Shown here piece after piece: positions 1 through 8,841 of a stretch of 64,000 nt of DNA (position 1 is its first letter; the number at the start of each line of letters is the position of its first letter). The notes beneath the pieces were generated by a model. The model was not told the origin of the DNA, made no database searches, and saw only the letters and a list, made by a program, of their open reading frames with translations. The stretch comes from Tetracladium setigerum (Eukaryota > Ascomycota > Leotiomycetes > Helotiales): NCBI GenBank assembly GCA_031472005.1, contig PZJY01000003.1:992001-1056000 (forward strand). Direction: 5' to 3'. Position numbers and translations under genes: made by a program.

Positions 1-197
1 TCAATTAGAACCAATCGTCTTCTCCCTTGGCACCGTCTGTTCGCAGCGAGAGTGACAGAGATCCATCCAAACGGCCACGGCCCCTCCCCCTCCACATCCA
101 TCATCCTTCGACCTCTACACAGCCCTACGGAAGAATCGCCGTACCTCACATACCACCCACCCGACCTCTCACAACCTCTCACAATCTTCCTTTCGCC

Positions 198-1125
198 ATG
201 GGAAATGCCAGTAGCGCAGTGTTGGAAAACATTGTGCAGGGTTCCAACTGTATGCCAGACCTCACCTCACTCACAATGCTTGCTGAGCACACAAACTCAA
301 CACCCAGAGGGGGGAAGCTGACCGTGGTGGCCACTGCTAGTTGATCGCGATGAGGTCGAGAGGATTCGAAAACGCTTCATGAAGCTGGACAAGGTGCCTA
401 AAATCTAATCTTTACCTGTTACGCCCAAAGAATTACAATGCTAATCATACTCTTCTCTTGCCATAGGATAACTCTGGTACCATCGAACGCGAAGAATTCC
501 TCAGCTTACCTCAAATCTCCTCCAACCCTCTCGCAACAAGGTAGGTAGATACATACATACATACATACATACATACACACCCAGCTATACACACACACCA
601 GATATATAGCAGAACCACTCCTTCCTTCTCCTCCTTCTCTTTTTCTAATACGCACCTCCCACCCACAGATTAATAGCCATCTTCGACGAAGACGGCGGCG
701 GCAATGTCGACTTCCAAGAATTCGTATCCGGCCTCAGCGCCTTCTCCTCCAAGGGCAACAAAGAGCAGAAGCTACGCTTCGCATTCAAGGTCTACGACAT
801 CGACCGCGACGGCTACATCTCCAACGGCGAGCTCTTCATCGTCCTGAAGATGATGGTCGGCTCCAACCTCAAGGATCAGCAGCTGCAGCAGATTGTCGAC
901 AAGACTATCATGGAGGCTGATCTGGATCGCGATGGGAAGATTAGCTTTGAGGAGTTTACGAAGATGGTTGAGAATACGGATGTTAGTATGAGTATGACGC
1001 TGGGTATGTTAGCTTTCTTTCTCTTTTGGTGGTACTTCTTTGCTTGCTTTGCTTTGGGAGGAGGGAGGATATGTGTGTTAAATTTATGGTGCTGACTGAC
1101 GCTCTTTTCTGCAGATCAATTCTAG
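198..1125 (+). CDS. CNB1: Calcineurin regulatory subunit B
   Basis: Ca2+-binding regulatory subunit of the Ser/Thr phosphatase calcineurin, which pairs with the catalytic A subunit in calcium, stress and morphogenesis signalling. Five exons: 198-249, 341-393, 467-540, 669-1003 and 1115-1125, with GT-AG introns. The last intron leaves only the terminal D-Q-F-stop in exon 5. The spliced product is 174 residues, the usual length for the family. It starts MGNASS, a typical N-myristoylation signal, and carries four EF-hands with visible loops such as DEDGGGNVDFQE, DIDRDGYISNGE and DLDRDGKISFEE. The start at 198 is fixed by the myristoylation motif. The third intron holds a CATA microsatellite. Identification is from strong family resemblance, and the promoter is mostly outside the window. 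Confidence 0.97.
543..590 (+). repeat. (CATA)n microsatellite inside CNB1 intron 3
   Basis: The tetranucleotide CATA/TACA is repeated about seven times within the third intron of the calcineurin B gene and is followed by a short CA-rich stretch. It lies wholly between donor (541) and acceptor (668), so length changes would not affect the protein. Such a locus is usually polymorphic between strains. Confidence 0.9.
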
Positions 1126-2547
1126 ATTACTACCTTTGCTACCTTTTGCTCGCGAGCTATGAGATATCCGAATATTATGAACGATACCACGACTGCTTTG
1201 TGCCCTCGTTTTTGGTTGTTCTATTGTTGTCATATGTGATGATGATATGGCCTCTCTCTCCGTTCTCTCACGCAATACGTCTTGTAGTACAAGAAAAAAC
1301 ACTATTCCAGTTTAGTCTTGTGCTCTGTAAATCTAGTATCCCATCTCCTATCTTCCTTTCGTGAAGAAGAATTTGCTTTGAAGATATTATATTCCACATC
1401 CCCCAACTCTACCACTCTTCCTTCTATTGAAGTTAGGGAGAGCACAGCGACAATCAAGTTGGTATACAACCTAAGAATTTTCTCGGCGTTACGATATCAG
1501 GAAATAGGAGGGAGGGAGACGTAGAGTATGCGTGCCAAGCAAAATTAACTCACTACTGGGCACCTTACTCTGTTATAACGTCGAGCATAAAGAGCTCTTC
1601 TTCTTCGATGGGAAATGTTAAGCGTTTCAACGCATTATCGAGTTTGTAGATTTGAGGTGTTGTTGTGCGTAGCTGTGTGCGTACTGTACTTTATCCCCAA
1701 GGCGAGAAAGACATTTTGGTATGAAATTGGATATCTCTTGCCTTAAAGTTTATGATTCAAGAACCTTCATCTTATTCTACCTATGCAAGAATAATGCAAG
1801 ATACACAAAGAAAAAAGGAAGAGATATAACGTCTGTCCCTGCGTGCCGAGACGCACCCTGTCACGAGACGAATCTATAGTTTGGGAATCACAAAAATTTT
1901 CTTAGTAAGCCTATAAAGTTGTTATATATATGTCACTTTCTTTAATTATCTCTCCTTAAGGAAACCAGTTAAGCATAAGAAAAAGACTGTGGTTGACCAT
2001 GTTATCGATCGTTTCAATCAGGCCGCCGATCGCCGCTTCCACTATTCCCCCCTGTTTAATCGCGACAATCAAAATCTTTTTAAAATTCGGAGCACTTAAG
2101 GAAAGGTCCTATCACGAAATAAAACGGCTCTAAATTTTACATACACTTACTGCGAAATCGGCTTCCCCTCCAACTCACTTTGAAAGTTTCAGCCACGCAA
2201 GAACATCCCAAAAATTGCGATATTTTCAATATGAATTATAATTAAGTTCTAGATCACGAATATCGACTCTTCTTCTTCAGTTTACTGTGGGGTGTGGTAA
2301 TCTCTTCTACCTGAATTGGTGAGGCGCAGGAATGTTTAATCCAGGTCTGCATTCGATGTGACACAAGGTGAGGCTGAGCCAATGGCTGGACTTAATATCA
2401 AAAACACACAACCTGATCAACTTCTCCAACAAGCACTTGGATCCAAACTCCTCCCAACTCCCACGAAACAACTTTGTGTTCATCCCGACTTGCGACATAA
2501 TATTGATCAAACCCCCTTCTCTTAAGATCTCTTGGGCTGGTCGAATC
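1126..2547. other. Intergenic, calcineurin B 3' flank and HET gene 5' flank
   Basis: AT-rich stretch with no supported gene. Open frames here start with non-AUG codons or are short. It should hold the 3' UTR of calcineurin B and the promoter of the downstream NLR gene. The frame upstream of 2548 stays open to about 2368 but begins at GTG, so it is read as 5' UTR. Confidence 0.6.
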
Positions 2548-5500
2548 ATGCGACTTCTGAAATGCAATAATGATGGCAAATTCAGCCTTGCGGAGGATTT
2601 TGGCGACAATCTTCCACAATATGCTATACTTTCACATACCTGGGGAGCGGAGAGCGAGGAGGTCACCTTTAGAGATCTAGTGGATGGTACTGGTGAGAGC
2701 AAGGTTGGCTATAACAAAATACGTTTCTGTGGAGAACAAGCTAAAATCGATGGTTTACAATACTTTTGGGTAGATACTTGTTGCATCGACAAATCGAGCA
2801 GTGCTGAGCTCACAGAGGCTATTAACTCTATGTTTCGCTGGTATCAACATGCGGCTAAGTGCTATGTCTATTTATTAGACGTTTCGGCCAGTGATAATAA
2901 TCAAGCCGACTTTTCGTTGCAGTCCGGGCAATCTGCCTTACGGAATAATCGATGGTTTTCCCGTGGTTGGACACTCCAAGAACTTCTTGCTCCGCCATCG
3001 GTTGAGTTCTTTTGCTCGAATGGCAAACGACTCGGTGACAAGAAATCGTTAGAGCGACAGCTTCATGAGATAACTGGAATTGCGGTTCCGGCTCTTCGAG
3101 GAACTAGTCTATCTGCGTTCAGCGTAGAGGATCGAATGTCATGGGCAGAAAATCGACAGACCAAGCGTGAAGAGGACAGGGCTTACTCCCTGCTAGGCAT
3201 TTTTGACATCTCCATGCCACTTATTTATGGTGAAGGGGCGAAGAAAGCATTCGAAAGGCTTAAAGAGGGGCTTTTCAAGCGTTCAAGGAAACATCAGCTC
3301 GACGAACTATCGCCTGTATCACATAATTTCAATTCTGCTAAGCGATTGAAGACTCCAAGCAACCAGCAGTCCTCCGTTCCTTCTGGTCGCAACCCAAACT
3401 TTCTCGATCCTGGATCACTCTTCTTCTCTGAATACACTGGGCATAGCGGTAAGTCTAAACTCGTTGATCATTTATAATAAGGGAATGCTGACTGGTGGCT
3501 TATATTTAGATAGCCCACCAGAGAACCGACAAGAACTAGTTACGGGAGGTGGCAATAGCATCGACGCCACCACAAAACAGTCACTCATTGACCAGCTCTA
3601 CTTCACCAAAATTGACGAGCGCCTAACAAGTCTAACAGCCGCTCAAGGAACAACCTGTCGCTGGTTCCTCGCCAAACCCGAGTACACATCCTGGCACGAC
3701 GTGGCGCACCATCCAGTCCATGGCGGCTTCCTTTGGATTAAAGGCAATCCCGGCACCGGGAAGTCAACTCTAATGAAACTCCTTTTCGAAGAGGCCAAAC
3801 TCAACGCAAAAGGCATTTCCTCGCAGATCACGCTGTCATTCTTCTTTCTCGCGCGGGGCACGGTCGAAGAGAAGTCAACAGAGGGTTTATACCGCTCCCT
3901 TCTCCACCAGATTTTTGAGAAGGCGGGAGATTTAAAGGATAGTTTGGAGTGGGTGACAGCCGATGGCGCGAGGGTTATCCAGCGGAACGGGTGGCGTGAG
4001 GAAACGTTAAAGCAGACGTTGACGCATACTGTCCAGAAGCTTGGGAGTCGGTCGTTGACGATATTCATTGATGCACTGGATGAGTGTGAAAAGAACCAGG
4101 TTGCGGGTATGGTCTGCTTCTTTGAGGAACTGTGCGATCACGCCAGAGAATCGCAGGTTCGGTTGCAGATTTGCTTCTCTAGTCGACATTATCCGACTGT
4201 CGTCATCCAGAAGGGCATCGAAGTCACACTAGAAGACGAAATCGGCCATGCTGAAGACATTGAGCATTATATTAAGTTAAAACTCAAAGTAGGCAAGATG
4301 AAGAAAGTTGAGACACTTCGGTCCGAAATCCTTGAGAAATCCTCCCGCATTTTTCTTTGGGTGGTTTTGGTTATTGATATTCTCAACTCTGAATACCGAA
4401 ACGGCTCCGCTTCTACGAAGATCCGTGAGCGTCTTAAGGAAATCCCGCCGGGCCTGACGGAATTGTTTGAGATGATTCTTATGCGAGATGGAGAGAATCT
4501 CGAACAGCTACAAGTTTGTCTCAAATGGATTCTCTTCGCGACTCGGCCTCTTAAGCCGCAAGAACTCTACTTCGCTATCCAGCTTAGTCTCGACAAAGAA
4601 CGCTCAGGTTTTTGGGACCAGGACGATATAAATTTGGACCAAATGAAGATTTTTGTAAGAAATTCCTCTAAGGGTTTGGCAGAAGTCACGAAGAACAAGG
4701 CATCTGAAGTCCAGTTTATCCACGAGTCTGTTCGAGACTTCTTGCTAGGTAAATACGGGGGCCAGTGGTTTGGGGCTTCTGGCAACTTCGTGGGTCATAG
4801 CCACGAAATTTTGAGGAATTGCTGCTTCGCTCAAATGAACGCTTCAATCAGCCAAAGCGTCGAAATACCAGACCCTCTACCGCAGGCTTCTAAGGCAGCA
4901 TCATTGAGGGAGACCATTAGCTCAAAGTTCCCATTTCTTAAATATTCAGTTCTGAACGTCCTTTGCCACGCCAACGGCGCTCAACAGAATGCAATAGAGC
5001 AGACAGGTTTTCTTGCCGATTTCCCTCTCCAGCGATGGATATTCCTCAACAATATTCTCGAACAGCACGATATTCGACAATATACGGAATCTGCCAGCTT
5101 ACTTTACATCCTTGCAGAGAAGAACTTAGCCGACCTTATTCGAATCCATCCTCAGAGAGAGTCCTACTTTGACGTTGAAAATGAGCGCTATGGTCTGCCA
5201 CTTTTTGCCGCTCTAGCTACCGGCAGTCATGAAGCGGTCCAGACCTTTTTAGAAATTCAGGCCGAAATACAGCCACAAGGCCCTCGGCTTCACCATCTAC
5301 GCAAACAGTACTCCGAGAATAGAGACAAACGTACTAATTTTGGCCGCACTTTTACTTTCTCGCGGCACAGAGATATTTTTTCTCAGATCGCAGAGCAAGG
5401 CGACGAGGTAATCCTTACTTTTCTTTTTGCTGTAGGCAAGCTCGACGTCAAGTCGAAGGATAGGTTCGATCGGACGCCGCTGTCATGGGCAGCAACGACT

Positions 5501-6475
5501 GGGCACGAGGCGATAGTAAAGCTGCTGCTAGAGAAAGGCGCTGAGCTAGAAGCTAAAGACAAGGACAATCAAACTCCGCTGTCATGGGCAGCAAAACATG
5601 GGCACGTGGCAGTAGTAAAGCTGCTGCTGGAGAAGGGCGCTGAGCTAGAGGCTAAGGGCATTGATGGTCGAACGCCGCTGTCACAGGCAGCACAACAGGG
5701 GCACGAGGCGGTAGTAAAGCTGCTGCTGGAGAAGGGCGCTGAGCCAGAGGCTAAAGACGGGTATAGCCGAACGCCGCTGTCATGGGCAGCACACCAAGGG
5801 CACGAGGCGGTAGTAAAGTTGCTGCTGGAGAAGGGCGCTGAGCTAGAGGCTAAGGGCATTGATGGTCGAACGCCGCTGTCACGGGCAGCACAACAGGGGC
5901 ACGAGGCAGTAGTAAAGCTGCTGCTGGAGAAAGGCGCCGAGCTGGAGGTCAAAGGCGAGCATACAGGTTGGACGGCGTTGTTATGTGCGATATACGGAAA
6001 CCATGGCTTGCAAGATTACCAGCTGCAACTCATGCTGCTAGAGCAACAAAACAAGAAGCGACTCATGATGGCTCGCCAAGAGCAACAAAACACGGTTTCT
6101 CGCCCTAACAATCAAGGAGGTGCTGGAGCTGCAGGACTTAATGGGCAACAATTCCAGGGTCCCCCCCCCCAAGACGAACCACGCAAATCTCCTAAGCCCG
6201 GTGATCAAATAACGAGGGGCATGCCTCACGAGGCGGTAGTGAAAAAGCTACTGCTGGAGAAGGGCACTAAACTAGAGGTTACAGATAAGAATAATCAACC
6301 ACTATCATCATGGGTAGTAGAGAAAGGGCATAAGGCAGTAATAAAGCTATTGCTTGAGAAGGGCGCTAAGCTAGAAGTTAGGGGTAAGAATGGTCGAACG
6401 CTGCTATCATGGGCAGTAGAGAAAGAGAACGAGAATGAGGTAGTAGTGAAGCTGCTACTAGAGAAGGTGGCTTAA
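2548..6475 (+). CDS. HET-NACHT-ankyrin protein (fungal NLR-like)
   Basis: A predicted heterokaryon-incompatibility or innate-recognition receptor. Two exons, 2548-3448 and 3510-6475, with a 61-nt GT-AG intron; the spliced product is 1288 residues. The N-terminal HET domain (about residues 1-250) starts MRLLKCNNDGK and has YAILSHTW and YFWVDTCCIDK. A NACHT NTPase follows, with Walker A GNPGTGKST near residue 379 and Walker B FIDALDE near 485. After an alpha-helical middle region comes an ankyrin array (about 950-1115) of nearly identical 33-residue units. The array is interrupted by a 73-residue Gln-rich insert and then resumes to the stop. In this family the HET domain is the cell-death effector, NACHT oligomerises and the repeats recognise ligand. 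Which partner it recognises is unknown. The start at 2548 is the first AUG in the HET frame and fits the family. Confidence 0.93.
5474..5952 (+). repeat. Tandem 99-bp ankyrin-coding repeats, near-identical
   Basis: Five in-frame 33-codon ankyrin units follow each other with their TPLS motifs at 5474, 5573, 5672, 5771 and 5870, exactly 99 bp apart. The block from about 5621 is almost identical to the block from about 5819 over more than 100 bp, with only scattered single-base differences. Degenerate units continue at 6227-6475 after the Gln-rich insert. Identity at DNA level points to recent unit duplication or gene conversion. Confidence 0.95.
6008..6226 (+). other. Gln-rich in-frame insert inside the ankyrin array
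   Basis: A 219-nt, 73-codon segment separates the two halves of one ankyrin unit: GNHG lies before it and HEAVVKKLLLEKG after it, whereas intact units read GHEAVVKLLLEKG. It encodes a helical, Gln/Leu-rich stretch (LQDYQLQLMLLEQQNKKRL) followed by a Pro/Gly-rich tail. It has no ankyrin character. From memory, and unverified, very similar Gln/Leu-rich stretches occur in unrelated fungal predicted proteins, which would make it a dispersed coding module. It contains a ten-C run at 6161-6170. Confidence 0.7.
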
Positions 6476-7303
6476 CAACCACTATGAGGTTTAGAACCCA
6501 TAAAGTCTACGGCATGGCCGGAGTGAGCTGTCAGACGAAGGTCATGTGGCATAGGGAAACGTGATTTGTAAACTTGCGCTGACGAGACCATTTGCGTACT
6601 GAGCGCTCAGGCGCACCATTGAGTTAGTTACTAGGCGACTACTAGCATTCTGCCCTGACTGTCTGTTTATTTACTAGCAGACGGCACTTGTACTTTAGTT
6701 CATCACGTATTTCATTACAGTTTACCTAGTTTGAAATTTCAAGTCAGCAAGGTCTTAAGACAGTCATGTTCACCGTTTGTTTCACTTGAAGTCACATAGA
6801 TAATTATCAGTAATGAAAGTTTATTCATCCTACAGTATTGTTTTCCCATCTTTTTGTATTTTTCTAGTTTTTCTTATATTTATTTTGGTCCACAAGTCCC
6901 CAATTTCTTTTTTCCAAGACTGAATATTGATAAGATGTGCGCAATCTAAGGGAATGAGAGTAAAGGGGAAATCAGGAAAAATAACACCATACCAAAGCGT
7001 GTTCTGGGGGCAGTGAAAGAAAGTCAGAAGGTCCGTTAACCCCCAGACTCCCAAACTGCAAACACATGTAGATCCTCCTCTGGCCCTGTATGTCAATCTG
7101 GATAGGGAAAAGAAGGAGGAGCACTATAAAAACAAAATAAAAGAGCACACTCCCGAACTCCAAAACTACCAAACGTCTAAACGCCTAAACCCCAGAAAGT
7201 AGGTCCTCTTCCGTTTCGTTTGTCAATCTGGATAGAGGAAGAAGAAATACCACAAAAGCAAAAGAAGAAAACAACTCACCAACCCCCGACCCCGTCTCAT
7301 CTA
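6476..7303. other. Intergenic between convergent genes
   Basis: No gene is supported. It separates the stop of the NLR gene from the stop of the minus-strand membrane-protein gene, so it should hold two 3' UTRs. The open frames here on either strand are short and lack recognisable domains. Confidence 0.6.
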
Positions 7304-7786
7304 TCAAAAAGGTCGAGTCTGGTTCCCCGCCCCAAAACGCGTCAACATCGCCTCCCGAGCCAACTTGGCCTCCTCCGGATCCTGATGATTCTTGGTAGCC
7401 TTAATACCAAAGAAAACAATCAAACACAGCACCATGATCACAAAGCCAACCACAAACAACCAGAGATAGATTGAGCCTCGGTACTGACGGAAACAGCCGT
7501 GTTCGGGGAACAAGCGGTCGTAGAGTGTGATAGGTTGCTCGGGGTGAGGAGAGGTGGTGTTGGGGTTGCTGCTGGTGCGGTTGGCAAAGTCGACGTTGCT
7601 GAAATTGGGATGATCGGATACTGTACCGCCGCGGAGATGGGGATGGGGAGTTGAGCGGGAGGGGTGGGTGATGGGTAGGTCGGAGACCTCGGTGCCTGGT
7701 TCGATGCCTCGTTCCAGGTCTTGAGCTGGGCGGAAACCTCCTGCTAGACGGGAAATGCCGTACTGAGCACGAAAGGGAGTCGTCAT
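7304..7786 (-). CDS. Small single-pass membrane protein, unknown
   Basis: A 160-residue uninterrupted frame with a proper AUG (7786). The N-terminal ~100 residues are Pro/Ser/Thr/His-rich and probably disordered. A single strong transmembrane segment follows (about residues 106-128, core YLWLFVVGFVIMVLCLIVFF), flanked by charged residues, and a short basic/acidic tail ends the protein. There is no signal peptide, so it would be a tail-proximal or signal-anchor membrane protein. I do not recognise the family. The clear membrane segment and intact frame favour a real gene. Confidence 0.65.
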   Translation of the reverse strand: MTTPFRAQYGISRLAGGFRPAQDLERGIEPGTEVSDLPITHPSRSTPHPHLRGGTVSDHPNFSNVDFANRTSSNPNTTSPHPEQPITLYDRLFPEHGCFRQYRGSIYLWLFVVGFVIMVLCLIVFFGIKATKNHQDPEEAKLAREAMLTRFGAGNQTRPF

Positions 7787-8841
7787 TTTTTCGGGTGCGA
7801 AGGTATCAGTGGTGATAGGGGTGTGAGGGTGTTACAGAAGTGTACAAGTGGGATAGCGGTGATAGAGTGGTAGTGTTGGCTTGAGAGTCGAGTGGAAAGT
7901 TGGTTTGCAGTCCGTGGAATGGAGTGAGAAGATGTGACAAGGAAGGGGAAAAGAGAGAGAAAAAGGATTGGATGAGCAGGATGACCTTATAGAAGAGGGT
8001 TAGCATTATTGTGAATAGATTAATGAGGAACAGTGAGTTTGTGATGGGAATATAGGATATATCTTGGAGAAAATGTGAGATATTTTTGTTCGAACTTCGT
8101 CTTTGTCCAGCGAACACAATGGAATTGTTGAATCCTTTTCACATGAATGTTATCAAAGACAAAAGAACTCTCCAAAGGCAATAGTATTGTATTAGTTCAA
8201 AGAGAAGAATACTCGCTTAACTTTCGACAACAAACACTTGGAAGTACCAACCAATAGAGAAGCCAACGCTACTCCAAATATAATCTCTTTGTACCATTTT
8301 GCAACAAAGAAGAGGAGAGGTCCTTTGAACACAGTGGCGCTGTTCCTCTTCCGAAATAGATGGCTCAATGCTCGAAGTTCTATGGCGAGATGCGTTTTAT
8401 GGTATCACGTGATTTACTGCCAATAATGCATTTAGTATCGCTTTACTATATCCACATTAGGCCTTTTACTTTATGAGGTAGGAACATCCGCTTTGAAGTA
8501 GAGAATGCTGCCTCAACTTTGAATATTGATGTCTTCACACACCTTTCTGGATTTAAGAGCCCTTGGCAAGCGTATCCTCAGCAAATGTACAGTGCACTCG
8601 CCAACATGGAGAGACTTGGAGAAGCAGATTGGCCAAGCAAGCACGCAATCCTTCTTTCACTGTTATCTATCAGCACCATGTTTACATTGAAAATGCAGGT
8701 AATTTCTGATATTCTCGGCAGTAGTACAAATGATTGATGAGAAATTGTATTCGTTGTGCATTAATATCATGTGTGTATCCTGCAAACCCAAACGCCAAAC
8801 CAGAGGCACCCCACAACGCCTTTGGTGACTACTCAATCAAA
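7787..8841. other. Intergenic, 5' flank of membrane protein and 3' flank of POL1
   Basis: Both flanking genes are on the minus strand. Small open frames on both strands start mostly at non-AUG codons and show no domain. I see no gene, RNA or repeat here. Confidence 0.6.

Noticed and set aside
5569..5952. Minus-strand repeated frame opposite the ankyrin array, CRISPR-like spacing
   Set aside because: It is the antisense shadow of near-identical coding repeats; there are no spacers and the organism is eukaryotic.
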